From Procambarus clarkii (Eukaryota; Arthropoda; Malacostraca; Decapoda; Cambaridae): 64,000 bases of DNA. The notes below the pieces were generated by a model. The model made no database searches. It was not told the origin of the DNA and worked only from the letters and a program-made list of their open reading frames with translations. The position numbers were made by a program, and so were the translations under genes. Where the stretch lies: positions 8,516,777 through 8,580,776 of the forward strand of contig NC_091233.1 in assembly GCF_040958095.1 (NCBI RefSeq), read 5' to 3'. Every line of letters starts with the position of its first letter. Position 1 is the stretch's first letter. Of the stretch, positions 28,156-42,512 are shown in pieces.

Positions 28156-29376
28156 AAGAAATCGCCTTAAGTGATTAATTACGTTAATTGACTGATCGCA
28201 GCAGTCAGCAACAAAGTACTACGGTAATCACAAACAATGTTCAAATGCTCCGTGTAAACAACAACATCAACACCTGGTGAATTCACTAAGTGGTGGTTAC
28301 TAATTATCTTTAATTAGCTACGAGTGCTTAATCACTCTGTCCGCAGACAGAGCTGATCAGTCCAACGAATTACGGAAGCTTAATTACAGCGCAATTGACT
28401 CCGATCATAACAGACCGTCAACCCCTTACGTTAATCACTCAATTAACGACAGCTCGTTAAATCGTTAACACAACGTTAGTCTTCACTTGACAATTCCTCC
28501 ACTGCGTGAACTTCACTGTGACTGTGGCCTTTACACGTCCCTACGTTAATCATTAACACTTGTCTCTCTCTTGTTATCAATAACTCAACATATTACACCA
28601 CACTTGACTCCTTGCAAGTATTCAGTGAGTAATTCTCAATTAAGGTCAAACGGACCACTAATTACATCCCCATTGAGTTACGTTAACTAAGCCTACCCTA
28701 ACTTGGTAGCTTCTCCACAGTCTGTGTCAAAAAATTACTATTGAGTGCTAATTACCCTAATTAGGGCACTAATTACTGCTGAGCCATTAATTAACTGTCA
28801 CCAGGACCGATAATTAATCATCCAGAAATACGTCTCACTCCGCACTGCCTAAGCAGGTCTCATCAAACACTGTGAATTCACGGGAAAGGAGTTAATTACC
28901 CTAATTAACAAGATGTGCCAATAATCCACTGTCCTCAGACAGGATATGATTAATACAACGATTTATGCTAGCTCCATGACCTCGCTTTACCGAGTCACCG
29001 GAGCTCTCCAATGTTAATTACTCCACTAATTAACATGAGCCACTAATTGCTATACCCCTGAAAGGTAATTAGTCTCGAGCATATTACGTTAACACAATTA
29101 CTGACAGACTCTGACAGAACCTCTTCCACTACGTGAATTCATGATGAGAAGGCTAATTACATAATTAGCTAGAGCGGTCAATTAATTGTCACATGGACCA
29201 TTAATAGCTCCCGGGACGTATCTCATTCTAGCTCAACACTGTTCTCTCTTAACAGCTCCCCACTCCACAATATTAAGTGTGCACCCCTTATTCAGTTAAT
29301 TACCCCTTAATTAACTCACTGAATCCTTAAGTCCTCAACATAACTTAAAGAAACAAAGTAACCCCAGCGTTACATA
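28156..29376. repeat. TAATTA-dense tract, unit 4
   Basis: Copy of the tract at 1,650-2,870. The TAATTA sites look unchanged. Confidence 0.6.
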
Positions 29377-31027
29377 GGTCTCACTACAATGGCATGCAAC
29401 ATCATAACAGCACTGCCCACTTATGGTTGCGGCTACTGCAACTCGCTAATTACTGTGCCCACACAATAATGACACACGGTTGTGCAACACACAAAAGTAT
29501 ACTAATATTACTGCCCCCCCCCCCTCTCTTTTCTTCTTGCACCTGATTGCAAAGGAATACCGTGAACACACACACACTTGCCCCAGCAAGGCAATTAACC
29601 CATCAATTGTCTGCTCTCAATAAATACTGTGAATTCCCCTGAATAATCCTAGAGGTCCCTTAAACCCTCAACACAGTTCCTGGGGCAATAATATTGTATA
29701 AACTGAAACAATACTGCACAAACCTGCAACACAATGATGCCGTCAGCATACCCCACATGCTAATGACATCATTAGGCAATCAGTCAGCAATCACACCTAC
29801 TGACTTACCACACAACACAGTACATAAACGTGCAAATGAACACATAGAAATGGCATTCACATAATCTATAAAAATTATATCACCAAGTAATGTGTAACTA
29901 CCTACACAGACTTCAGGGGTCCCACTGACATCCCTGCCTTCCTCTAATGATTATAATTTTACGGTACTCTATGGCATTAATCCAGCCTGAACGATTATAT
30001 AGAATCGACAGGCTGGATCACTTATATGGTAAATCTCTACACTGACTGGTTACATATTCTAGTCAGTCTACTAACATACTAACATACAGTGGTCCCGTGT
30101 ATAACATCTATCTCCAGGTACATCCCAACCAGTCACCTGGACGACACTACAGACAGCTGTCTCTCAGCTACTTCCTCACTGTAACAACTTTTATTGTACT
30201 CACGGCTCCTTAAATCCTCAACAATCCTTTCCCTGGTCACTACCTCTCTGGCTGTAAACACCTAGCTCGCTCCTCGTGCGAGGTGTGGCCTTAGAATGTC
30301 CAGGGAAGGTGGCCAAAACATGTGGCCAAGGCATGTGGCCACAGCGCCCCTCCCGAGCTGAGAGATTGGGGTTGGGTGGCCTGGGGTGGCCTGGGTGGCC
30401 GCCGCGCGGGTGGCCACGGGTAGCGCATTACGTCATAGCACCCCACCAGCTGAGCTGGCGGGCGGGGTGGCCTGGGTGGCCACGGGTGGCTGCGAGCTGG
30501 CGGGCAGCTGCCCACAGGAGTACCCACGCGGCTGGGGAATCTCAACCCCATCACTCTAGAACCTGCCTTTGTTCTACACTGGGGTGACAATGGCCGGCGG
30601 CGTCCCCATACTGATGCAGCCTGGCGGAATGCAAAGTCCAACATGGGCCTGTAATATCACACTCGCTTACACTGCCCAACACCAATTGTCCATTGCCACT
30701 AGACAGGATACTCGACCCACCTGTTACACCATGAGGCTCGAGCTGCCCCATTGGTGAACACAGTCAACTGTCTCTCTAGCCTTATTACTGTTCCTTCCAT
30801 AAATCCTTGGCCCCAATTCACCTAATTAGGCCTTGACACAACCCCTGATGGCAGGAGTGCCACCAATCGAGTAATTTGGACGACAAAAGCGATTAACAGG
30901 GGGTGGAGGTGGCTGGCGTGCCACCCCCACCAAAAACTCCTTCCTTCCCTGGCCGCCCAATTCAAACTGCCTCCCTGGCGGACGGGAAAACTCCAAATGC
31001 CCATACCTTCTCCCTACAATGCCTAGA

Positions 31028-31109
31028 CCAATCAGCTTGAAGCCGGCACGGCTCCTCGTGCCTCGACCAGTCACAGGCCTCCATCACCCTCGGGCGCCCT
31101 GTGACGTCA
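31028..31109 (+). promoter_or_regulatory. CCAAT/CRE module, unit 4
   Basis: All three motifs are kept; the CRE is at 31,102-31,109. Confidence 0.4.
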
Positions 31110-31703
31110 CAAGGAGGGTGAGGCCTACGAGTGGCGTCATGTCTCCCAGGTGGGGGGGGGGGAGAGGCGGCGTTCACCCCACTCACCTCCCACCTCTAAC
31201 GGTTTTAGTCCAAGTAACTCACATCCTACTTCACAGAAACAGGAAAATCCCTGTAATTCTCTCTACAGAGCAATCACAGACTTCTAACTACTCTCAAATG
31301 ATAGTTCGTAACACAAGCTTTCATTCAACACCCAACAAGCATATGTTATTTTGAAAGCTTCAGTTTCTATCACAACGCTGGCATATCGGAGCTCATCCAT
31401 TGTCATTTGCCTCCTATTTACGTCGAATTCTCTAATAAATTTAGTATATTTCGAAGTAAAACTATGTTTTTTCAACTTCTACAGTCAGCATCGACACTGT
31501 AGTAAACAAATGTTACATTTTTTGTTTACCTTTGTAATTCTAAGAAATATTGTGTGGCTTTCCTTGTCGCTCCCAAGATTTGAGAAGCGATGGTATTTAT
31601 TTACGTATATATTTACCCAAATTTACCCAAGGGCCACTAACTATCTAGTAACCTCCACGAGGACAAAAAGACGGGGTCTTGTTAAGTCCCGCCAATTGTC
31701 CTG

Positions 31704-32448
31704 ATGATATTGTCTAACTGGATTTTGGCAGTTACAACTTCAGCGGGTAGGCGGTTCCATGGGTTTATTACCCTCTGGGGGAAAAAAAACACCTGTTTTC
31801 GGTCCTACTTGAGAGGACATACTCTCCAACACTGTATCTGTGATTGCCCTGTTAACATTGACTTCTTACGACATGGTATGAGGTACTTTGAGCTCTATAA
31901 TTACTTCATACACTCAGGAATATTGGAAGATGTTCTTGTGCTGTACCAAGATTTTGCTAGTGGAGGGTAATAGACCAACCTTACATATTTTGTTCTCTCC
32001 TGAGTCCATGTATGACTCTCCGTCCTGTGAGATGGGGATGTTGGATCTATTTGTAACTGGTTTTTGATCTACACTATGTAGTCCTTCATACAGAATAGGG
32101 AAGCAGCACATTGCTGTGTATACCTAAGCTTGTTAAAAAAAAAAATACATTGTTTGAAGAGTCTTGTAGAAACTGGTAAGAGTAATTATAATACTCTTTC
32201 CATGATTCAATGCTTACCACTTGTGAAATTCATTAAATTGTTGTTTAGTCAGAGTTGACTTGTTTTTGGTAATGAGGCTGGTATTTTCACCCCTGATTCC
32301 ATGTATGACTAACCATTCTATGAGATGAGAGCATTAGATGAACTTATAGCTAGCTTTTTATCATTACTGTGTAATCTTCTATATAGAATAGGGTAGCAGC
32401 ACATTGCTGTGTATACTTAAGCTTTTTAATAAAAAAATCAATAATAAA
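31704..32448 (+). pseudogene. Non-LTR retrotransposon 3' end, unit 4
   Basis: As in unit 1; the 88-codon frame is open and both 3' UTR-like copies are present. Confidence 0.55.
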
Positions 32449-33088
32449 GGTTTTTAATTATAGTTTGTATTATTACCAATATTATCATTGCTAAATCATG
32501 TTATCCCTAGATCATTAAGATTTCATGCTGATACGTAATAGTCATATATGTTATGAATCATTCATTAAATTTTGCAAAAATGTCTCAATTTTTCACTTCT
32601 TACAGCTGACAGTATTTTTTTTACTCACAGGTGCACTTATCTACTTAATAAAATTAGGTTCATTGTTACACAGAGCCAAATTGTGCAACAGAGGAAGAGG
32701 TCTTGGACACACATTTGTTCAATGCTGCATGTAGAGGAATCAGCCATGCGATGTACCTCATCACATAATGATAAATTTAAACCATCGTTGTTAGGCCATG
32801 ACTAATTACAGGAAGAAGGATCTTCAGTCTGAAGTGTGCATACAGATAACAAACTAGTATTGTAGAACATTCAACTCAATAAGTGTTGAATAAAAATGCA
32901 GTAAAAATTATGTTAGGTAAGGGTTTGTCCCTAGTTAAAATGAAATAATAAATGAAAAAACTTTTGTAAATTAATGAAATATGAAGGCGAATAAAATGTA
33001 AGGTGCCTGACTGGGGTGTTTCGGGACACAAGATGATTTGACAAAACTTATTTTCTGTTTGCTAAAATTTTATTTAATATATTGTTAT

Positions 33089-33283
33089 GCTAGGCTGAAG
33101 TAGCTTAGGTTTGGCTGTATTGGGCTTGGTTGGATTAGGTTAGGATGGGTTGGGCTTGGTTGGGTTGGGTAAGGTTAGGCTGGGATGCGTTGGGTTGGGC
33201 TAGGCTAGGTAGCTTGACATTGAGGTGCGTTCGTTCTCGACTCACAATCGAGAATTCCGGGTTCGAAACCTGAGCGGCCCCTG
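33089..33283 (+). repeat. TTAGG/TTGGG tract and tRNA-like piece, unit 4
   Basis: As in unit 3 but without the extra A (GAAACCTGAGCGG). Confidence 0.6.
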
Positions 33284-33764
33284 TTCCACTACAGATATTG
33301 GTGCCATTTTGCTGTTCCTTCCTTGTGACGATCGAAGGTTAAGGTTTACTGCTGTTTCAAATTATGGTTCCTGGTTCTTCTCTTCTTGGCTTCAGCCAGA
33401 CTCAGTAATATCCAGTTTTCGTGAGAAAGTTCTGCCACCTTGCAGTTTTAAAATAAAGCAGACCTAGGTGCCTGGTTTCGGCTGATTGGATGTAGGCCTA
33501 AAGAGGTGGATATTTTATGGCAAGATGAGTCTTAGTGGGTGGAGCCAGGACACCACCTTGAAGCACAAAGGTGAGAGTGATGTTGGGCGTGCTGGGAGTG
33601 GGAAATCTAACCAGGAGGCCAGGAACACCAGGCTGAGAAGCAGTATAACGGAAATTGTCTCTTTCAGTTCCCTGTACAATTTTGTAACAAATTTTTGCGC
33701 CCCCCCCCTCCCTCTCCAGTTCTGGGGATTATTAATTAATATGATTATAATTTATTAATTTGAA

Positions 33765-34483
<719 letters not shown>

Positions 34484-35034
34484 TTGTTTCCCCGCCAGCT
34501 AAAACGTTAGCATATCGCCGCCCTACGATGGCCCGCAGGAAACACTCCCCGCCTGCATAAACTTTACACACAACTGTCTCTTCTCCAGCTACCTCGTATG
34601 ACCCTAAAGGTATTTATCGTCAGATCCAGCCAGCCGAAACTGTGCCGGCGCCGGCATAATTAGTTCCCAATCGCGCTCACCTGCCTCCATGTGTGAAAGC
34701 AGGTGGGTGCCTCAGAAGACACCTATAAGTTCAAGTAGGTTTTTGAGAAAAATGAAATACATTTCAGAGGGATAGAGTAGCTTAGGCTATTTCTACCCTG
34801 GTCTATTTAAGGTTCCCTCTATGGGCTCACAAACCCATACAACACAGACACATATTAACCATGATCTTGGCCGGTGGACTCGTGAGTCCCTGGGAGGCGG
34901 GGGGGAAGGGGTGCACATTAGTAGTGTACCCCGTCGTTTGAATCACTCGGCGTGGTGACCGCCGGCCAGGTCGGACGTTCCTGAGGTCTCTCCGCTCCTG
35001 GCTAGTGTTTATGTTGGGTGATTGCTGGTGGTGG

Positions 35035-35680
35035 TTTAACACTGACATTGTGAAGTTTGCCTTAGCCAGTGCAGAGGACATTGTCGGCTGGTCTGGCGTT
35101 TACGGTGCCGGTGGACCATCCGTTGGTTGATGTCGCCCTAGTGGACGTGCTACATGTGCAGCTGTCGGACCTGGTGGGCATCCAGCTGCTTCAGGGCAAC
35201 CGTGCTGTGGTCAAGTTCCGCCTCCAGACTGCCTTTCAGGCGTTCTCGAGCAGTGTGAAGGGCGTGTTTACCCTCTCACTTATACTGCTGGTTCTGTTAG
35301 GGTGGTGAATCTCAGTGTTACTTTGACGTCTGTGACGGTGCATGGTGCCCCTTTGAATTTCAGGACGACTTTATAACCTCCTGTTTTGAACGATTTGGGA
35401 CGGTGTTAAGTATTCGTTGGAACAAGGTCGTTGCCGGGCACTGTGTTGGTATGCTTGAAGGCTCCCGCACCCTGACGATGTCGCTGAAGCGTAGTGTACC
35501 GTCGTCGATGTCTGTGTTGGGTTACACGCTCCGTTGCCTGTATCGGGGTACCCGCGCACCTGTTATCGGTGTGGTCACGAGGGTCATCTGGCTGCAGCGT
35601 GCGACGTGGGAGCGACTGGTCGGGTGCATGTTTTTCGTGCTGAGGGTTGTGAGATTTTTCTCTATGCCTACCTCCCTTAG
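35035..35680 (+). pseudogene. Gag-like zinc-knuckle relic, copy 5
   Basis: Same structure and frame breaks as the copy at 8,611-9,256. The knuckle lies at 35,561-35,602. One private substitution is near the start (TTTAACACTG for TTTGACACTG). Confidence 0.7.
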
Positions 35681-36253
35681 GAGGTGGACTACAAGTTTAA
35701 AGTCTGCTCACGGCAATTAAGCATGAGTCCAGTAGAAAAAGGAAAAGCGGGAGCAAACCGCCAGGCCTCACCACCAAGGGTGAAAACCTGTCCACAATAG
35801 GCCGCTGGCACCTCCTAGTTAAACAGGACGTTAAACTAATAAAGGGTAACCGACGGGTTCTCACAATCAAATATTTATATTTGATGTGGTGCTATGAATT
35901 GGAATTCGAATTCCCAAGAACAGCCGCCTTATCAAGATCACATCAACATTTAATAATAATATGCAGAAATATAGTGGAATAATATGGTTTAAGGGTTGAC
36001 ATCAAAGACTGTTTTCTATAACATAACAATTTATTAAAAACAGGAGACTAACTACTACATTACCGAGTTTACATTACGTTAATGTCAATCCAGTGGCACG
36101 ATAAGAAACAGCTAAATAGCAACCCTTGCTGTGAGGCTGCATACTGATATAACCTGAACACAGGTGTGCCCACTGATGACGCAATATTGCAAAACAAAGA
36201 AAAATATCACAGACTAAGTTACACCAGTTTTTTTTTTGGGGGGGGGGGGGGGG

Positions 36254-36552
36254 CTCGTAGCCTGGTGGATAGCGCGCAGGACTCGTAGTTCTGTGGCGCA
36301 GGTTCGATTCCCGCACGAGGCAGAAACAAATGGGCAAAGTTTCTTTCACCCTAAGTGCCCCTGTTACCTAGCAGTAAATAGGTACCTGGGAGTTAGTCAG
36401 CTGTCACGGGCTGCTTCCTGGGGTGTGTGTGTGGTGTGGAAAAAAAAAAAAAAAGTAGTTAGTAAACAGTTGATTGACAGTTGTGATGCGGGCCGAAAGA
36501 GCAAAGCTCAACCCCCGTAAAAACACAACTAGTAAACACAACTAGTAAACAC
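36254..36552 (+). mobile_element. tRNA-derived SINE, unit 5
   Basis: Same element and position as in unit 1. The GT run is the longer form seen in units 1 and 2. Confidence 0.85.
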
Positions 36553-36985
36553 CACAGCGAATGGTTACGTTATTGTACATCAAGTGGCATTTGCAACACA
36601 GCTATTCAACAGCCCCTCGTGAAGTGACAGCAGGCTCCATCTTGCTGACACTTCGGGCTGACAACATGAACTAACTGAACAAATGAAGGAATCCACTGAA
36701 GACAAAGACACAAGCAGGCAATCAATAGTGTCTCGGTTTCCCTGACAGCTACTATAATCACAAACTTAGGGGTCCTCCCGCCCCCCAGGAGAGACCCACG
36801 TAACTAGGAGGGTAGTCCAACAGTGACCCCCCCCCCCTATCACAACCCAGTGTGAACACTCTTTGCAACTCCCTACAAGAAGTTGCCCTGTTGTAAACAG
36901 TAACAAAGACAGGCAAGGCGGGATTCTGGGACACAGCTCCACAGATCCCTAGATGACTCTACTCTCGTCACCAGACGACAACCTA

Positions 36986-38206
36986 AAGAAATCGCCTTAA
37001 GTGATTAATTACGTTAATTGACTGATCGCAGCAGTCAGCAACAAAGTACTACGGTAATCACAAACAATGTTCAAATGCTCCGTGTAAACAACAACATCAA
37101 CACCTGGTGAATTCACTAAGTGGTGGTTACTAATTATCTTTAATTAGCTACGAGTGCTTAATCACTCTGTCCGCAGACAGAGCTGATCAGTCCAACGAAT
37201 TACGGAAGCTTAATTACAGCGCAATTGACTCCGATCATAACAGACCGTCAACCCCTTACGTTAATCACTCAATTAACGACAGCTCGTTAAATCGTTAACA
37301 CAACGTTAGTCTTCACTTGACAATTCCTCCACTGCGTGAACTTCACTGTGACTGTGGCCTTTACACGTCCCTACGTTAATCATTAACACTTGTCTCTCTC
37401 TTGTTATCAATAACTCAACATATTACACCACACTTGACTCCTTGCAAGTATTCAGTGAGTAATTCTCAATTAAGGTCAAACGGACCACTAATTACATCCC
37501 CATTGAGTTACGTTAACTAAGCCTACCCTAACTTGGTAGCTTCTCCACAGTCTGTGTCAAAAAATTACTATTGAGTGCTAATTACCCTAATTAGGGCACT
37601 AATTACTGCTGAGCCATTAATTAACTGTCACCAGGACCGATAATTAATCATCCAGAAATACGTCTCACTCCGCACTGCCTAAGCAGGTCTCATCAAACAC
37701 TGTGAATTCACGGGAAAGGAGTTAATTACCCTAATTAACAAGATGTGCCAATAATCCACTGTCCTCAGACAGGATATGATTAATACAACGATTTATGCTA
37801 GCTCCATGACCTCGCTTTACCGAGTCACCGGAGCTCTCCAATGTTAATTACTCCACTAATTAACATGAGCCACTAATTGCTATACCCCTGAAAGGTAATT
37901 AGTCTCGAGCATATTACGTTAACACAATTACTGACAGACTCTGACAGAACCTCTTCCACTACGTGAATTCATGATGAGAAGGCTAATTACATAATTAGCT
38001 AGAGCGGTCAATTAATTGTCACATGGACCATTAATAGCTCCCGGGACGTATCTCATTCTAGCTCAACACTGTTCTCTCTTAACAGCTCCCCACTCCACAA
38101 TATTAAGTGTGCACCCCTTATTCAGTTAATTACCCCTTAATTAACTCACTGAATCCTTAAGTCCTCAACATAACTTAAAGAAACAAAGTAACCCCAGCGT
38201 TACATA
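36986..38206. repeat. TAATTA-dense tract, unit 5
   Basis: Copy of the tract at 1,650-2,870. The TAATTA sites look unchanged. Confidence 0.6.
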
Positions 38207-39856
38207 GGTCTCACTACAATGGCATGCAACATCATAACAGCACTGCCCACTTATGGTTGCGGCTACTGCAACTCGCTAATTACTGTGCCCACACAATAAT
38301 GACACACGGTTGTGCAACACACAAAAGTATACTAATATTACTGCCCCCCCCCCTCTCTTTTCTTCTTGCACCTGATTGCAAAGGAATACCGTGAACACAC
38401 ACACACTTGCCCCAGCAAGGCAATTAACCCATCAATTGTCTGCTCTCAATAAATACTGTGAATTCCCCTGAATAATCCTAGAGGTCCCTTAAACCCTCAA
38501 CACAGTTCCTGGGGCAATAATATTGTATAAACTGAAACAATACTGCACAAACCTGCAACACAATGATGCCGTCAGCATACCCCACATGCTAATGACATCA
38601 TTAGGCAATCAGTCAGCAATCACACCTACTGACTTACCACACAACACAGTACATAAACGTGCAAATGAACACATAGAAATGGCATTCACATAATCTATAA
38701 AAATTATATCACCAAGTAATGTGTAACTACCTACACAGACTTCAGGGGTCCCACTGACATCCCTGCCTTCCTCTAATGATTATAATTTTACGGTACTCTA
38801 TGGCATTAATCCAGCCTGAACGATTATATAGAATCGACAGGCTGGATCACTTATATGGTAAATCTCTACACTGACTGGTTACATACTCTAGTCAGTCTAC
38901 TAACATACTAACATACAGTGGTCCCGTGTATAACATCTATCTCCAGGTACATCCCAACCAGTCACCTGGACGACACTACAGACAGCTGTCTCTCAGCTAC
39001 TTCCTCACTGTAACAACTTTTATTGTACTCACGGCTCCTTAAATCCTCAACAATCCTTTCCCTGGTCACTACCTCTCTGGCTGTAAACACCTAGCTCGCT
39101 CCTCGTGCGAGGTGTGGCCTTAGAATGTCCAGGGAAGGTGGCCAAAACATGTGGCCAAGGCATGTGGCCACAGCGCCCCTCCCGAGCTGAGAGATTGGGG
39201 TTGGGTGGCCTGGGGTGGCCTGGGTGGCCGCCGCGCGGGTGGCCACGGGTAGCGCATTACGTCATAGCACCCCACCAGCTGAGCTGGCGGGCGGGGTGGC
39301 CTGGGTGGCCACGGGTGGCTGCGAGCTGGCGGGCAGCTGCCCACAGGAGTACCCACGCGGCTGGGGAATCTCAACCCCATCACTCTAGAACCTGCCTTTG
39401 TTCTACACTGGGGTGACAATGGCCGGCGGCGTCCCCATACTGATGCAGCCTGGCGGAATGCAAAGTCCAACATGGGCCTGTAATATCACACTCGCTTACA
39501 CTGCCCAACACCAATTGTCCATTGCCACTAGACAGGATACTCGACCCACCTGTTACACCATGAGGCTCGAGCTGCCCCATTGGTGAACACAGTCAACTGT
39601 CTCTCTAGCCTTATTACTGTTCCTTCCATAAATCCTTGGCCCCAATTCACCTAATTAGGCCTTGACACAACCCCTGATGGCAGGAGTGCCACCAATCGAG
39701 TAATTTGGACGACAAAAGCGATTAACAGGGGGTGGAGGTGGCTGGCGTGCCACCCCCACCAAAAACTCCTTCCTTCCCTGGCCGCCCAATTCAAACTGCC
39801 TCCCTGGCGGACGGGAAAACTCCAAATGCCCATACCTTCTCCCTACAATGCCTAGA

Positions 39857-39938
39857 CCAATCAGCTTGAAGCCGGCACGGCTCCTCGTGCCTCGACCAGT
39901 CACAGGCCTCCATCACCCTCGGGCGCCCTGTGACGTCA
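39857..39938 (+). promoter_or_regulatory. CCAAT/CRE module, unit 5
   Basis: All three motifs are kept; the CRE is at 39,931-39,938. Two bases are lost just downstream (CCTACAGTGG for CCTACGAGTGG with adjustment), outside the motifs. Confidence 0.4.
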
Positions 39939-40531
39939 CAAGGAGGGTGAGGCCTACAGTGGCGTCATGTCTCCCAGGTGGGGGGGGGGGAGAGGCGGCG
40001 TTCACCCCACTCACCTCCCACCTCTAACGGTTTTAGTCCAAGTAACTCACATCCTACTTCACAGAAACAGGAAAATCCCTGTAATTCTCTCTACAGAGCA
40101 ATCACAGACTTCTAACTACTCTCAAATGATAGTTCGTAACACAAGCTTTCATTCAACACCCAACAAGCATATGTTATTTTGAAAGCTTCAGTTTCTATCA
40201 CAACGCTGGCATATCGGAGCTCATCCATTGTCATTTGCCTCCTATTTACGTCGAATTCTCTAATAAATTTAGTATATTTCGAAGTAAAACTATGTTTTTT
40301 CAACTTCTACAGTCAGCATCGACACTGTAGTAAACAAATGTTACATTTTTTGTTTACCTTTGTAATTCTAAGAAATATTGTGTGGCTTTCCTTGTCGCTC
40401 CCAAGATTTGAGAAGCGATGGTATTTATTTACGTATATATTTACCCAAATTTACCCAAGGGCCACTAACTATCTAGTAACCTCCACGAAGACAAAAAGAC
40501 GGGGTCTTGTTAAGTCCCGCCAATTGTCCTG

Positions 40532-41276
40532 ATGATATTGTCTAACTGGATTTTGGCAGTTACAACTTCAGCGGGTAGGCGGTTCCATGGGTTTATTACC
40601 CTCTGGGGGAAAAAAAACACCTGTTTTCGGTCCTACTTGAGAGGACATACTCTCCAACACTGTATCTGTGATTGCCCTGTTAACATTGACTTCTTACGAC
40701 ATGGTATGAGGTACTTTGAGCTCTATAATTACTTCATACACTCAGGAATATTGGAAGATGTTCTTGTGCTGTACCAAGATTTTGCTAGTGGAGGGTAATA
40801 GACCAACCTTACATATTTTGTTCTCTCCTGAGTCCATGTATGACTCTCCGTCCTGTGAGATGGGGATGTTGGATCTATTTGTAACTGGTTTTTGATCTAC
40901 ACTATGTAGTCCTTCATACAGAATAGGGAAGCAGCACATTGCTGTGTATACCTAAGCTTGTTAAAAAAAAAAATACATTGTTTGAAGAGTCTTGTAGAAA
41001 CTGGTAAGAGTAATTATAATACTCTTTCCATGATTCAATGCTTACCACTTGTGAAATTCATTAAATTGTTGTTTAGTCAGAGTTGACTTGTTTTTGGTAA
41101 TGAGGCTGGTATTTTCACCCCTGATTCCATGTATGACTAACCATTCTATGAGATGAGAGCATTAGATGAACTTATAGCTAGCTTTTTATCATTACTGTGT
41201 AATCTTCTATATAGAATAGGGTAGCAGCACATTGCTGTGTATACTTAAGCTTTTTAATAAAAAAATCAATAATAAA
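40532..41276 (+). pseudogene. Non-LTR retrotransposon 3' end, unit 5
   Basis: As in unit 1; the 88-codon frame is open and both 3' UTR-like copies are present. Confidence 0.55.
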
Positions 41277-41916
41277 GGTTTTTAATTATAGTTTGTATTA
41301 TTACCAATATTATCATTGCTAAATCATGTTATCCCTAGATCATTAAGATTTCATGCTGATACGTAATAGTCATATATGTTATGAATCATTCATTAAATTT
41401 TGCAAAAATGTCTCAATTTTTCACTTCTTACAGCTGACAGTATTTTTTTTACTCACAGGTGCACTTATCTACTTAATAAAATTAGGTTCATTGTTACACA
41501 GAGCCAAATTGTGCAACAGAGGAAGAGGTCTTGGACACACATTTGTTCAATGCTGCATGTAGAGGAATCAGCCATGCGATGTACCTCATCACATAATGAT
41601 AAATTTAAACCATCGTTGTTAGGCCATGACTAATTACAGGAAGAAGGATCTTCAGTCTGAAGTGTGCATACAGATAACAAACTAGTATTGTAGAACATTC
41701 AACTCAATAAGTGTTGAATAAAAATGCAGTAAAAATTATGTTAGGTAAGGGTTTGTCCCTAGTTAAAATGAAATAATAAATGAAAAAACTTTTGTAAATT
41801 AATGAAATATGAAGGCGAATAAAATGTAAGGTGCCTGACTGGGGTGTTTCGGGACACAAGATGATTTGACAAAACTTATTTTCTGTTTGCTAAAATTTTA
41901 TTTAATATATTGTTAT

Positions 41917-42110
41917 GCTAGGCTGAAGTAGCTTAGGTTTGGCTGTATTGGGCTTGGTTGGATTAGGTTAGGATGGGTTGGGCTTGGTTGGGTTGGGTAA
42001 GGTTAGGCTGGGATGCGTTGGGTTGGGCTAGGCTAGGTAGCTTGACATTGAGGTGCGTTCGTTCTCGACTCACAATCGAGAATTCCGGGTTCGAAACCTG
42101 AGCGGCCCCT
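41917..42110 (+). repeat. TTAGG/TTGGG tract and tRNA-like piece, unit 5
   Basis: As in unit 4. Confidence 0.6.
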
Positions 42111-42512
42111 GTTCCACTACAGATATTGGTGCCATTTTGCTGTTCCTTCCTTGTGACGATCGAAGGTTAAGGTTTACTGCTGTTTCAAATTATGGTTCCT
42201 GGTTCTTCTCTTCTTGGCTTCAGCCAGACTCAGTAATATCCAGTTTTCGTGAGAAAGTTCTGCCACCTTGCAGTTTTAAAATAAAGCAGACCTAGGTGCC
42301 TGGTTTCGGCTGATTGGATGTAGGCCTAAAGAGGTGGATATTTTATGGCAAGATGAGTCTTAGTGGGTGGAGCCAGGACACCACCTTGAAGCACAAAGGT
42401 GAATGTGATGTTGGGCGTGCTGGGGGTCTGAGATCTAACCAGGAGGCCAGGAACACCAGGCTGAGAAGCAGTATAACGGTAATTGTCTCTTTGAGTTCCC
42501 TGTACAATTTTA

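Larger units (their letters stand above)
35336..42512 (+). repeat. Macrosatellite unit 5, terminal and truncated
   Basis: The last copy. Homology runs to about 42,512 (GTACAATTTT) and then stops immediately before the place where the other units continue to the poly-C run and the microsatellite. The last 110 bases have more substitutions than any internal copy (around 42,402-42,435 and CTTTGAG for CTTTCAG). Greater divergence at the edge is usual for tandem arrays kept uniform by unequal exchange. The sequence beyond is single-copy within this window. Confidence 0.95.
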